Source: Setophaga petechia | Lineage: Eukaryota > Chordata > Aves > Passeriformes > Parulidae | Assembly (NCBI GenBank): GCA_024362935.1 | Contig: JANCRA010000003.1 | Location: 49,389,844-49,453,843, forward strand | Length of the DNA: 64,000 nt | Reading direction: 5' to 3' | Part shown: positions 25,821-38,990 of the stretch, one piece after another | Numbering within the stretch: position 1 is the first letter of the stretch | Layout: every line of letters starts with the position of its first letter | The notes under the pieces: model-generated | The model's database searches: none | The model's input: the letters and a program-made list of their open reading frames with translations, nothing else | What the model was told of the DNA's origin: nothing | Made by a program: the position numbers and the translations under genes

Positions 25821-28800
25821 TTAGCTGTACTGGTCCATCTGCTCCTCCCCTGGGCTTTCACTGGCCTCCAGGATCACCTCCATCAGCCCCACGTAGTCAC
25901 CCTCGGCTAGGGAGATTCCAGAGTCGTTGGGGGATGGACTCTCTGCTCTCCTGGGCTCTTTAGGAGCTGGGGGGTTGGTGTTTCCATTCCCAGCGTCTCT
26001 CATGTTCTTGGAAACCTCTAGGTGCTGCTCTGGAGCACTGGCTGCATCTTCCAAACTCAGGCTGCGAGCCTCAGGGCCCAGGTTGCCCTTGTGGGACCTT
26101 TCCAGCACTGGAGAGGTGACAGGAGTGAAGGAGAAGCAGAGGGAGGCGCTGCCCCCGGGGGTTTTGTTGCTGGGGGTGTGAAAGGCACTGGAATGCTCCG
26201 AATTGGGAGTGGCTGAGGCTGTGCTCTCCAGGTTTAGCCAGGGTGGGCGGGAGGCTTTGGAGCTCTTCAGGCTTTTGAAGCTGCTGTGCTTCTCATGCTC
26301 AGGGGGCTCTGGCAGGAAGGGGAATTTGGGGCTGTTGGACGCTGTGGACTGCGCTCCTGGACTTCCCGTGATGGCAGCTTCCCTGGAGCTGGTCTTTCCT
26401 TCTTCTACTGTCACGGCCACTGAGTCAGGACCTTTACTCCGTTCTGTCGGCCAAACAAAGGTTTCCTTTGCAGCAGAGCCCAGGGAGCTCTGACTCTTGT
26501 CCACATCGCTGGCCCTGGAAGGGGAGGCGTTGACGATGACATCCCGAAGGGAAGTGGAGCACGCAGCGATGCTGGAGAGTGCCGGTGGCTTCTTGCGCCC
26601 TTGGCGCCGGGAAGGGAAAATCATGGGGATGGAGCTGATGGGCGTCTGTGGAGCGCTGTAGAACCCAGGCCTCTCGTAAAAGGGGGTGGACATGAAAGCA
26701 TCAAACTCCCTTAGTTTTCCCTCTTCGCTGTCCCACTGCTCCTGGGAGTCTCCCCTTGGCTGATTGATGCCACAAGGGCTTCCAGCCTTCCCCATGTCCT
26801 GGTAGGTGTAATGGGAGAAGGGCGACACGGGATCTCCTCGCCGGCGCAGCAGGTTCATCCGGGAAGAGGACCTGGAGAAGCTTGGAGACTGGACACCCAG
26901 GAGGCGGCCCAGGTGTCCCAACAAGGGAGTGGAGTGGTTGGCCTCCTCGTTCTCTTTAATCTGCTCCAGGGGCTGGAACTCCATCTCTTCCTTCTGCATG
27001 CTGGGAAAGGCAAAGTGGACTGTAATGGAGCCGCAGGGGGTGGGGGGGGAATCTCCTGGAGAGGCTGGCAGCACTGGGAATGCTGCTGCCAGTGGCAAGC
27101 CTCTCTCTATATTGCCATTAGCCTCCCAAAATCGGGATGCTCATCATACAGGTGAGTGAGGAAAAGAGGTTGGATTTATCCTTTTCCATGAAGAATGTTG
27201 GCTGTTGTGGATGAGCCTAAAAGCTCCTCAGGTGTAATGTCCTACGTGAGATCTGATCCAGGTGTTGTGACACTTTGTCCCTGCACTCACCTGATGTCAA
27301 AAGTGGAGCCCAGGAAGGATGGGCGCTTGTACTCAGCGGTGGCTGCGGTGTAGGGTGGCTGGGGGTCGGGCTCGTTCCAGTACAGGTCCTTCTCCAGAAT
27401 GGGTAAATCCTGGTGCATCTCATCCACTGCCATGAGGGAGACCTGCGGGGGACAGCAGGAATGTCACACAGGGTGAGTGAGGAGCATTTTGTGTGCCTGT
27501 TACCGAGGGACAAAGGAACACAGAGCTGGAGGAAGCGGTGCAGCACGGAAACCAGGCAAGTGGCTGGGGTTGCTGTGGTTTCCTGTCATTTTGGTTGTTT
27601 TTCACACTGAGATTTGATTAATTGGAAGGAAAATGGTGCTGAAGGAGACAAGAAAGCAACAGACTTACTACGACAGAAGGGTGGGGAGGTATGGCAGAAA
27701 GCAGAGCAGGTAGTTTCAGATGGACACAGGGTAAGAAAGCAAGGGGGGCAGGAATGATGTGTCGTTCAAAGGCAGCTGAGGCCTGAAACAAGCAGCCTTG
27801 ATCTATCCCATGTGCCAGAACATGGACTGAAGCTGCAGGCAGCCTCTGTGTAGAAAGACATGCCAGAAGCTCTAAATTCCCTGCTGTGGGATTGGGAGGA
27901 TTTCTCCCATTACAGGCAGGGAGGTGGAGGCAGAGATGTTGCAGGAGAACTTGGTCACTGTCCTGCCTTGATGTTCCTCTTCAGGTGAGGTTCAACTGGC
28001 AAATCTTCCTCCCCTTTACCTGCAGGTTCCTGTCAATGAGCCAGTTGGCTTCAAAGTCATCATCGTCCTCCCCAAAAGGGTTGATGAGCTGCTCAGCCAC
28101 CTGCATGTGGAGAGCACACAGCAAAGGTCACCATTGTCATCCCTGCCCCTTTCCCTGCAGGGAGAAGTCAAGTGTGATGTCCCTTGAATTCCAAGCCATG
28201 TTTTTCTTCCCAAAACGGGGTGGGTTAAAAGTGGAAGGATCCCAGGGGCTGGGAGACATTGGAATTTGTAATAACTCCCCCCCTGCTCACACAACTCTCC
28301 TGCAAATTTAGGAGCTCCTTTTTTCCCTCTAGTAAGGACCAAAGCCTAGGAAAAGTGCAGTTGGTATCCAGAATGAGACAGTTGGAAAATTAGAAAGTCC
28401 TAGCACTTCCTCAGCCCCTCTTGCCTTCCTGTTATTGCCCATAGATCAAAGAACACAGCAGGGTTCCTGGTGAGCTCACACTGGGAAAAACCCTTGGCTG
28501 GGTCAGATTCCAGCTCCAGCCGTGGTTTCTGGGACTTACCTTTAACCAGCCAGCATAGAAGAAGAATTGCAAAAATGTAAAGACAGGCACAAAGAGATCC
28601 AGCTCATGGCCAGGATATGCTTTCTCTGGATCCAGGAATTGCCTCCCGATCAGACAGGCCAGGAAGAAGCTGTAAACAGCCACGGTCACCACCTGGGAAG
28701 GACGCCAAGGGACACACCAGGGCAGCGTGAGTTCCCAGCATCTCCCTTCAGTTCCACCCCACACAGCTCCAAGGCCAAGCTCTGTAGCCTCTGGGAAGCC

Positions 28801-31800
28801 TTGGATTCAGTTCTGACAGGCTTTTTTGCAGGAGAATGCATTTCCCTGCAGAAAGCTACAGTCATTCCCCTTTCCCTGCAGCTTTTACTTACACTCTGTG
28901 CTGTCCCTGGAATGGTATCTGTGAAGATGTCACTGGCCAGTGGCAGCAGAAAGCACGTGACATCCTGAGTGGGCTGGAAGCTGTCTCATGGCTCAGTCCA
29001 TGCTGGCAGGCTGCTTCCAAGTCCAGGAAGGGAACCCTGGCATTGCTATTTACTCCTTCCTTCCTTCTTCTCATGCTGAGCTTTTATTAATATTTGCCTG
29101 ACTAGATTTCAGGCAATGCTGAGCTTTGTGCTTTTCCATGTCACCACAGGACTGGAAACTTCCCCTTTTCAAGTTAAAAGTAAGCAAGACTCTCACGTGG
29201 TCCCTTGATATAAACGGTGGGTTCAAAACAGGAATACACTTTACATGTTCCCCATTAACCTCTGGCACTGCCAGAGCAGCAGCAACAGCTCCTGTTTCAT
29301 GGTGAAGGGCATCCCTGTTATCTGAGCTGCTGGATTGTAGGAGACAAAGGAGCAAGGTGGTGCCAAAGTGTCTGCCTGGGCTGATAAACAGCTGAGTACA
29401 CGCCTGGCACAACCTTCCTGGGATCTTGCCCGGGATGTGATCCCTGCAAGGTGGTGCAGGGAGTGTGTCTGTGTGTTCCTGTTTTCCATGCATCTGTGAG
29501 GATTTGTTAGCCCTGGATAGAATTTATTTCTGGAGAGGTGGATGTGTCTGAGTTAGGCAAAGGAGGCTGGGCTGGGTATATGCTGAGATACCAGTGGAAG
29601 AGAGATAATGGGTGGGTGTGAGGGATTCAAGAATAGCCTGCATTTTTCATGGTGGGTCAGGTATGAAGCACTTCTACAAAGATAGGCTGAGAGCTAGGCC
29701 TGTTCAGCCTGGAAATGAGGTTTTGGGGAGGCTGTGGCCTTCCAGTACCTTAAAGTAGCTTATGGAAAGGAAGGAGAGGGACTTTTTACACAGGCAGATA
29801 GTGACAGCACAAGGAACAATGGTTTTAAACTGGTAAGAGGGCAGGTTTAGATTAGATATGAGGAAGGAATTCCTTACTAAGAAGGTGTGAGTCCCTGGCA
29901 TAGGTTTTCCAGAGAAGCTGTGGCTGCCCCAGCCCTGGAAGTGCCCAAGGCCAGGTTGGACAGGACTTGGGATGGTGGAAGGTGTCCCAGGATGAGCTTT
30001 ATGGTCCCTTCCAACCCAAACCATTCCAGGTGTGGGGATTCCCTTCTCACCTGGGTGTAGACCAGGGGGATGCTGATCCAGTCGTATCCGTAGAGTTTCC
30101 CACACTGGCTGCGCAAGGTGTTGAGCTCCTGCAGCACAGAAAAGGGGATGGCATGTCAGGATAACTTCCCATCTCCTTGCAGAGCCCTCCAGCACCCCTG
30201 TCCTCCATTTCTCCAGCCCTTCCCTTTCTGCTTATACCTTCTCTGGAAGGGGGGCTCAGTCTCATCCTTGGAGGAATTCCCTGCTGCCTGGATGTCTCCC
30301 CCTAAGCCCAAGATCGCTTCTAGTTTACCTCACAGCAGATTTTCTCCTCCCAAAGTGAGCAGCCAACAGGTGAGGCCAAGAATGCCCTCAGGAGTATCCA
30401 TGTCTCTCTCCTGTCTATAGATAAATATCCCAGAGGGAGGTTTCTCTCTCTCTGGGGAGATGAATCCTGCTCCAGGCAACAGAAACCACGTGGCTTTTTC
30501 TGCACGTGAATACCAAGAAGGATGAGCTGCTCCAGAGCCTTTTTCTGTGCAGCTGGGCAGGGATTGTTGCCAGGTCTTGCCTGTGGAGCATGGCCTGTTG
30601 CCCAAAACTATCTAAGAGTTTTTAATAGCAGTGTTTTCTATGGGACCTCAGTTGCTGAGGATGGTTTTTGACCTCCCCTAGACTTTCAGATATATTCTTC
30701 CTTGTGGCTTTCTATCTGGATCCTAGAAACCTCTACTGGCATTGGCTGTTCTGGAATGTGTCAAGGACCTGTTTCACAGGTGCCTCCCATTCCCCAAGAT
30801 CTCAAAGCCCTGCCTGTCCCCTCTGTCACTCACATTCAGGATGCCTTGGAGCAGCACGCTGTCCCGGATCCTCCCGTCATTCCTCGCCTTCACAGCCAGG
30901 TTGGAGAACCACACACATGGGATCCAAAACTTGTTGTGGGGGGAATTCAAACTCTCAAACTTCTTGTGCTCTTCTGGTGTCATGAGGCCTGGATGGGAAA
31001 GAGTAGCTGGGAGAGGGATGGACATAGAGGGCAGAAGGAACTGATCTGGTCTGGAATGAAAACATCTGAATCTCAAATGGATGCCTTGGCTCCCCCTAAA
31101 AATCCCAGGAAAGACTCAGAATTTGGGAAGACATACAAAAGGACAAGTCCCCTTGTTAAAACATTGAGTCATGGAAGTGAGATAATGGGATTTCACTTTG
31201 GATGTCTGCAGCACATCAGATAAGAGCCATCAGGAGATAAAGCACTGCTGAGGGTGCAGCTGCCTGGTGTCCATAGATACTTGTTGAGAATGGGATAATT
31301 TGTGTCCCCGAAGTGCCTTTTCTTTTTAGGAGGCTAACAATATCACATCTCTGTAGATGGCAAAGGGAACCCAGACAATATGGGCAGCCTGGGAACTCTG
31401 CTACACCTCGAGGAGCATCTCACAAGAAGATGCAGTGTGCCCTGCAGTTAAGCTTGGTGACCTGGGGCTCGAATTCCCACCTGAGGGATCAGCACCACCC
31501 CATTTCCAAAGAACCTTTCCCAGGGCCCCCTGCCCCTGGAGGAGCAGCAAGGAGCAGTGCTGACCTGCCCTCACGACGTGCTCCATGCTGGGGAAGCGCT
31601 TGTAGACGGCGGTGCTGACGGAGCGCAGGATCAGCACGCTGACCAGGTTGCTGTAGCGCATCAGGGTGCGGCGCAGGAGCCTCCCGTACTCGTCCTCCCC
31701 ATCCACGTTGCAGGACACCAGGTTCATGATCCGGTCTGGCCATGGGATGCTCTCGTACTGGGCCCACCAGCGGGACACCACCAGGGCCACATAGAAACCT

Positions 31801-32699
31801 AGAGGGGAGCTGAGAGAGTCAGGCATCTGGAAAGAGCTTCTTCCTCCACTCTGATCTCCTTCTCTTCTGTTCACACAGGGATGGGTGCAGCAATGTCTGG
31901 AGGAGAATTCAGTACTCCATGCTAAAAGGAGGCTGGATTTCATACTTCCCTTCCAACCTAAATTTTTGTTCTGATTCTATGAAGCAACCTTAAAGATGAT
32001 CTCATTCCAAACCCCTGCTCTGGACTGGGACATCTTCCACTAAACCAGGTTGCTCAGAGCTCCACCCAGTTTGCCCTTGAAAACTTCCTGGGGTGAGGCA
32101 GCCACAGATTCCCTGGGCGTATCTGGTGCCACTTGGAGCTTGTCCTCCTGTGCTGGGGGACACTCCTCCCACTTGAGGAGTTTTACAAAGGCAGAGGGAG
32201 GGACCTGCTCTGCCAGCAGAGCTCTGCCAACCCAAGGAGAAGAAATGCTGTCCCATTCCCCTCCCTGCTGGATTCCAGACAGCTCCTTACCCAGCACGAA
32301 GGACACGGGGATTAGCTCGGCATAGCTGTTGCAGTACAGCGCCAGCTTCTCGAACATCAGCCTTTGGCTCTCGCTCAGGATCAGCCTAAAAGGGACAAAC
32401 ACAGGCAGCTCTCCCTCTCCTTTTTCCCCTCCCCTTCCCTCCTGTGAACAGGGTCTGGCAAGTGCCTGCCCAGCAGGATCCCTGCCCCAAGCCTGTGTTT
32501 CTCCTGTGTCCTGCCCCAGGCCAGGCTGTGGGCGTGAAGTTGCTCACCTGTAGACAAGGCTGATGGTGAAGTAGAGCGAGATGAAGATCAGGAACTCGGA
32601 GTAGAGAAGTTTGTAGATGCTGCCCTTCCATTGGAGCAGGAGCTGGGAGAAGGTGCCCAGGCGGGCATCAGCCACACGGTTGGTGTAGGTCACTGTCAT
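25821..32699 (-). CDS. BEST1: Bestrophin-1 chloride channel, 9 coding exons
   Basis: Coding exons (minus strand, in order) are 32699-32548, 32385-32291, 31798-31565, 30988-30834, 30128-30051, 28692-28540, 28100-28020, 27442-27291 and 27000-25821. Their sizes of 152, 95, 234, 155, 78, 153, 81, 152 and 1180 bp match human coding exons 2-9 exactly, then a long last exon. The total is 759 residues. The protein is a pentameric Ca2+-activated Cl- channel of retinal pigment epithelium basolateral membrane. Neck residues I76, F80 and F84 and the calcium-clasp run GEDDDDFE (exon 8) are intact. The N terminus [15 protein letters not shown] is typical. The C-terminal tail (last ~390 residues, low complexity, Ser/Pro rich) is longer than in human (585 total). 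An acceptor 7 bases upstream of the ATG shows that a 5' UTR exon exists further right. The gene converges with FTH1 and is divergent from RAB3IL1, as in mammals. Confidence 0.97.
29684..30030 (+). repeat. CR1 LINE 3' end inside BEST1 intron 6
   Basis: A long sense copy: GGCCTGTTCAGCCTGGAAAT, GAGGGACTTTTTACACAGGC, GGCAGGTTTAGATTAGATAT, CCCAAGGCCAGGTTGGACAG and GGTCCCTTCCAACCCAAACC. It lies antisense to BEST1, and its end is about 20 bases from the exon 6 splice donor at 30050. Confidence 0.92.
31987..32117 (-). repeat. CR1 LINE fragment (antisense) in BEST1 intron
   Basis: AACCTTAAAGATGATCTCAT, CCACTAAACCAGGTTGCTCA and GGGTGAGGCAGCCACAGATT follow the antisense CR1 order. It lies in the intron between the second and third BEST1 coding exons. 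Confidence 0.75.
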
Positions 32700-35059
32700 C
32701 ACAGCTCCTGTGCAGGCACACAACAAGCAGGGCTTGGAGCTTGAGCAGGAGACATGGACATCCCATGTGTCCCAAAAAGCAAGATGGAAAGGAAGGAGAA
32801 AACAAAATGAGCTGAGATCAAAAGCTGGGTAAGATGTAGGCAGCAGCACAGAAAACCTGGAGGAAATTGACAGCAGGCAATTGATTTGATGGGTTTGCCA
32901 TCTTTTCTCTGTCCTTGAGCTGGTTATAGTGACCAAGGATGTATTTTCTGGTGGATCCCTTTGTTTTTAGTGTTTGATTTTTGTCGGCATTCAAGTGGGG
33001 CTGGTTGGCTGAAGAGGCCAAAGCTCATGTGCCACCCCCTTCCACAGAACACTTGTGGTAAGATTAATCTCAGGGTCACAAACTGCAAAGTTTATGCTTA
33101 GCCCAGTAATTTTCTTAATATAGTTTTTGTTCCAAATAGGTTTCTGTAAACCTACTTGCTGGGAAGCATCTTCCTGAAATACTGCTGGGGAAAAAAAAAA
33201 CCCAACCCAAAGGAAAGGAAAAACCCCAGAAAAATTTCTTGGGACTGATCCAGATGAAGGTATCCCAGCAAGGATAGCTATCTGCACTTTGCTGGACCTT
33301 GTCATGTAGGCAGAGCAGCCTTCCCTGTTGGAGATCTGTGGGATGGAGTTCAGCCAGGCTCATAGGGCCCAAATTCCAGCAGCTCCACCTCCCCTCTCCT
33401 TCAACCATATGTTGCATAATAAATCACAGTGGCTAAAAAATAGGCATTCAGGCTCCTGAAGTGCTCCCCAGACATGCAGCATCCCCATTTCACTTCTAGT
33501 CTAACTTGCATAAATAATTCTTTATAATCAATTAATAATCAGATTCATAGTTGCATAAAGCTGAATTTATTTTAAAAGCACCCCAACAAACAACAAGACA
33601 CCAGTGTTATCCATGCCAGGCAGACTGGTGAATGATTTCTTGGGTTAGAAATAATTATCCAGTGTGAACTATTGGTATTTCTGAATCCTAACATGTCACC
33701 AGGCATTGCTATTTAACAGAGGTAATAATGTTAATGATTATGGGGCCTTGGGCTCTTCCCTGAATGATGGGGATGAAGAAGCACTTCAGGGGACAGGTCA
33801 CACCCTGAAGCAGCTGAAGGCAGGTAAGTTTGGGCCCACAGTCCTCATTTGTTTCTCATTTAAGCATCCCAGTGAAAGATTTACATATAGGTGGGGACAA
33901 CTCAGGTCCCAGTGAGCTGCTGTTGTGAAGAAAACCAGCCAAGTCTGGATTTTTGGCTATTTCAACTAAGCAACATCTTTGTCCTGGGTTTGACCTTTTG
34001 GTGCTGCTCCTCCTTTGGGTTTCCCTGTCATAACTTAGGTCCCTGAGTCCCCTCTTACAGGTGATATAGAGGAGCAGAGCTGTCCCTGTCCCCAGCTGCA
34101 CAAATGCCCATTTCAGTAAATCCTCATGTCCACTCCATATGGATTTCTGGGTACAGAACTTGGAAGAGTAGGTTTTAACTGCCCCACAGGTTGAACCCAC
34201 AGGCTGCCCAGAAGAGAAAAGCATGTCCAAAACCCCATACATTTTTGGGGCCCCTTACACAAAGCTGCATCTCTTCTCTGGGCTTTAGGGCTTGAAAGCA
34301 CTCAGGGAGATTCTTTGTTGCGTAATTCAAATTCAGATTCCCTTTTTTACCAAAGAAGGAAAACTCCAGCTCTTGGCCATGTGAATAATGGATGTTGCCC
34401 ACCTCTATTCTCTTCTGCTTCTGTGTGGGATATGGGGCTTTTCCCTCCAGCCCTGAATGGGTAAGGCACCTCCTTGCCCACCTGCCAGCCTGTGCTGGGC
34501 TGCCCTGGGATGTCACTGGGCAGCTGGCACGTTCCATTAGTGGCGGAGGTCCGTGGTGGGAGGTGGCTCACTGGCACACCGGAGTCAGGATGGGCTGGAA
34601 GAGCCCACCCAGGGAGCTGCTGCCTGCCACTGCCTGCATCCCCTGCTCATCCCCCTTGACTAACCAACACACCTGGAAGTCGACTGACCTGGAATTCAGT
34701 TTGTGGGAGCCCACAGCAAGCAAGATTCTGGGACATCAGGTGCATCACCCACCACAAACAGATCCTAGCAGGTCTCGCAAAGACGGACAACGAGCAGACA
34801 GAACAGAGGGATGGAGCCAGAGGAGGTCATGGATAGGCAGGAAGATGGATCTCTGCAGGAAAGAGAGATCCTCCTGCTGCTGTTAGGAGGACCAGATACT
34901 CACAGTCATGGGCTCCTGAGCCGTGCTGGAGGCTGGGGAGGTTTGGTCCTGCACGTGTCCCCGCTGGGTCCTTTGTGGCCCGGGCCACTGCCTGCATCCT
35001 CGTGCCCCCTTGGCTCATAGGGGGATTGGACCTGCCCCACACGGTGTGCTAAGGAGCCT

Positions 35060-35185
35060 GAGACCCACTTGGGAGCTGCAGCCGGTCACTTGATGCTGTA
35101 ATCCCTCCTCATTACAAAAGAGACTCTGTTGTCTTTTGCCCTGTTCCCTCCTAATCTTCTGAGTAAGCCCTGCGTGTTTATAGAG
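35060..35185 (-). promoter_or_regulatory. BEST1: Candidate BEST1 promoter / 5' exon region
   Basis: On the minus strand a TATAAA (35182-35177) is followed by OTX2/CRX-type sites (TAATCT at 35152 and TAATCC at 35099 on the plus strand) and two CACTTG E-boxes (35087 and 35066). MITF E-boxes and OTX2 sites are known regulators of BEST1 in pigment epithelium. The arrangement is suggestive only: the motifs are short, and some lie downstream of the implied start. Confidence 0.25.
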
Positions 35186-38100
35186 GCGGCCGAAGGAGGG
35201 GGAGGCAGGGCTGGCTGCTCCGCTGCTGCTAACTCCTGGCACAGCCATGGTGGCTGCCAGAAGAGAGGCATTTTTCCTCTAATTCTTTCCTGTTTGGTCC
35301 CTCTCTCCGTGTCACAATCTTACAGGAACCCCAGGAGATTATGCAGGGCTGGAATTTTCCACCAAGGCTGTAAAACACGGTGCGCTTGGGGGCTGCCCTC
35401 TCTTCCCTAGGTCAGTGAAACACCTGGTCCATGCTCTGCCTGGCTCTCACAGGATATTTCCCCATCATTCCTCACTGTTCCTGGATGAGTTTGCCACCTC
35501 TTCTGGCTATGGTTTTGGATGCTGAGGATTTCCACTCTTGCCACTGGTTCTCTGAGACTCTTTCCCTGTGTTCACTTTCTTTTGCTCTTGCTTTTCCAGC
35601 AGTGCTTGAGAGCTGTTACTCTGCTTCCTTGCATAACATCCTGGGAAACATTAGTCCTTGCCTTGCCCTCAAACTTCCACCAAGCCAGGGAACTCCTTCC
35701 CTCTGTCTTCCCAGGGTTCTTAGTCCCTTTTCTGCTCCTTCCCAATTGTGACTGTCCTTCCCTTCTACCACCTCCTCAGTGCTTCTGCTCGGGTCTTAAG
35801 GACATTCTCCTTCCATGAGGCTCTGAATCAAAATCTTTTAATGAACTGGTCTTCCATTGTTTAGACAGCTGTGGCACACTGTGGAGAGGGAGCACAGCTC
35901 TGATCCTTGCAGGTAAGAGCAGCTGGAGACCCAGGCTCCTGTAATAACCAACTTTCTCCTGTGCTTTGTCTTTGACGTTTAACATCAGTTGTTGGGATCA
36001 GTTTGTCCCAGCTGTAGTTTTCTCCTTCCTGTGACTGATCCTTGACAAGGGGGGGTGGGTTGTTTCACTGCTCCTCTGGAGCAGATGCTGCCTGGCATCT
36101 GCCTGATGTGGGATTTCTGGTGCAGTCTGGGAATTTCTGCTAGTGGCAGGGAGAGCATGGTCTAAAATGTGGGATCAGTGCTCTGTGAAGGGACATGAGA
36201 GCAGGGGGACCCTCTCTGAAGGGAATGTGGTCCACTTCCAGGGCTGGAATTGCTGAACAGGCAGGCTGACATAGATCTTGAGGGTCTTAGTGCCTGAACC
36301 CTCATCCCCACACACAGCAGGGAGACCAAAATGCTTCAGGTGAGACATTTGCTGCAGCTGTTGGGAGCGGTTTGGCTGCTCCTGGGGATGTGGAACAACA
36401 ACCCCCTGAGTGTCCTGCAGCTCGTAGAGGGATGTGCTGGCATCTGGGGGCCTCTGCTGCCCTCCTCTGAGAGCAGCTCTGCTGGCAGCTCGTGTGCTCC
36501 ACAGCTGCCCTTGGGACAGTAGGAAATATGTGTGGAATTTAATATTGAAGTAAATAACTGAGGGGCTACCAGTGTGGCAGAGCTGCTTGGATCTCTTTCC
36601 ACATCTCCTGTGGCCTCAGACCCTGAGGAGGAGCGTGGTCTGAAAGCCTGCCTTGCTCAGCAGAGCAGGAGGCAAAGAGGTGCTGACATCCATCCTCAGC
36701 CTCAGAGCCCTGGAATCATCCTCATTTTCTCCATGCTAAAGATGTAGAGATTGAATTGCTGTGCTGGGAGTTGACTCCCTGCTTTGGGAATGCCAAAGGT
36801 CCACTCTCAGTGCTGAGTTAGCAGCAGCTGGCTGGGAAAGGCACAGTGCCCTCCTTGCTCTCTCCCAGAGAACAGTAAGTGCTTTTAAGGACAGCAGGTC
36901 CCAAAGCCTGGTGAAATCCCTTTCCCTTCTTCAGTTTCAGTGCTGGGATAGACACAGAGGCAGTTGGCATCAGAGGTGTCTCTGCAAACTACATTCTTCC
37001 TTGAAATCTGATGTAATTTTTGAAAAATTGAACTGGGAAGTGTCTAGGGAGATGCTGTTTTTCATGGACAGGATTTACTCAGAGGTTTGAGCTGGCCAGA
37101 AATGTTTGAAGAGGATGCAGTCACCCTGCAGTGCTTTTGTGAGGACCCCCAGGCTTGTTCCCCTCATGCTGCAGAATTCCTCACTAACTCTTGCTGCCCT
37201 GGGAGCTGGGGGTGCCTGTCCCTGTGCCAAGCTCCATCTGACCCTTTGCATTTTGTTTTTAGGGGCTTGGATGGTGACAAATCTCTCACTTTGCCTCTGA
37301 TGTTGCACAGTTCAGTGCATACAGCATGAAAATGAGGGAAGGGTCCTTAGTGAGAACCCTCATCTCTTAGGAATTGTGGTGGGGATTAGGTGCCAAAGGG
37401 AGGATCAAACGTGCTGGTGCTGGAAAACAGAGACCCCAGAGGAGCCTTGCTGCAGCCCTTGCAGCCAGCTGAGCAAACATGTGGCACAGCCAAGGAGGGG
37501 CTGGATGGAGCCTGGAGTTTCAGGCCATTTGTTCTCCTTTCCATGGCAATACCATCTGGTTTGAGTTTGCTGAGTAAGGGGTGTCAGCAATTAAGATTCT
37601 GCTTTCTAAACTCAAAGATAATGCCTGTTCTTCCTTTCCTTCCCTTCCCAGCCTCTGTCTGGCTTTCTTTTTCTTCTCCCCCTTTCCTTCCCAAAAATTT
37701 CCCTTCCTTTTATTTCCACTTTCCCCTTTTCCCTTTCCTGCTTGTCTTCTGGGAAGAAGAGGGGAGCACATGCTACTCTCGCCCTTATGACAAGTTACTT
37801 TTTCAAGTGGCTGGGATTCAGCACATCCCTCTCAAAGCTTCCTGTCAGCACTATCAGTTCTCATCCTTCCTGCCTTTGTTGGTTGCTGGAAGCACTTCTA
37901 CCTTTCTAATCTGAGGACCCTCTGTTGCTGCTGGCCAAGCCTTGGGAGTTAATAATTACAGACTAATTACATCTGGTGTGCTTTGCAGAGCTGAAGATCT
38001 TTCCCCTCCTCCCAAAAGTTCTCTGAAGATAGCAAAGGTTGCAGCCAGAGACACAAACATCCCGGACACTCCGTTCCCAGACTTCAGAGCATGGGCTTGG

Positions 38101-38639
38101 CCTGTGCTGTCCCCATGGATCCCGGCCATGAGGCAGGGCAGGGCTGGAGGTGACACAGACACCCAGGAGATGCTGGCACAGAGGGTTGCTCCCTGTGTAG
38201 TATCCACAGCCAAATCCTGCAGTGGACACCAGGATCACCATGTCTGACTCTCCTGCCTCCAGCGTTGTGTCTGCCCCAGAGGCAGAGGATGGACCAGCTG
38301 AGAGCAGGGAGGGAGCTGTTGCTGTGTGTGAAGGCTCCAAAGGAGTATGGCTGTCTGGAGGGAAGCCCAGGGCAGTGGCAAGGTAGGATGTGATGGGAAA
38401 TGCCCTCTGAGGGCAGGAGCAGTTTTTGGTTCAAAATTCCAGGGCTGTCAATCCGCAGGTGGCAATGGGATCCGCTGTGGGGCAGGAGTGACAGCAGGAG
38501 TGGTTTGCCTGTTGGGTTCTGAGCCCAGTGCTCCCCTTGACGTATAAAAACCCTGGACAACCAGCAGCCAATTTTCCCCATGCAGATTTTCCCCACCCTT
38601 CCACCTTCCTGCGTTTACATCCCAGGTTTCCCCCTCTGT

Positions 38640-38990
38640 ATTGGCTTTGTGTGCACCGTCTTGGTAGCGGGGGGCTACAGGGAAGCAGAGGACCACCGGC
38701 AGCCCATGACGGAGCCCACGCTGAGCAGAGGCATGCCCGAAGGAGGCTGTGGCCCCACAGGGAGCCTGTGCTGGAGCAGGGTCCTGGCAGGACATGTGGA
38801 GAGAGGAGCCCACGCTGGAGCTGCCTATTCCTGACCCTGTGAAAGGAACCCAGGCTGGGGCAGTGCATGAAGAGCTCCTTGGAGAAGGAGGACTTGTCCC
38901 GTGGGAGGAACCCCACGCTGGAGCAGGGGCGGAGTGTTAAGGCATCCTCCTCTTGAGGAAGAAGGAGCAGCAGAGACAGCAGCCCCCATT
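38640..38990. repeat. Degenerate repeat block (CCCACGCTGGAGCAG-type units)
   Basis: Variants of GGAGCCCACGCTGGAGC recur near 38714, 38760, 38806, 38848 and 38909 with irregular spacing, then TCCTCCTCTTGAGGAAGAAG. The pattern resembles an abundant avian interspersed repeat I recall as linked to CR1 5' regions, but I cannot name the family with certainty. It could instead be a local minisatellite. Confidence 0.45.

Noticed and set aside
31467..31478. tRNA B-box-like GGCTCGAATTCC
   Set aside because: No matching A box, acceptor stem or cloverleaf around it, and it lies in a BEST1 intron.
36331..36522. Small frame with a signal-peptide-like start (MLQVRHLLQLLGAVWLLLG)
   Set aside because: Only 63 codons, with no splice or homology support, and hydrophobic starts are common by chance.
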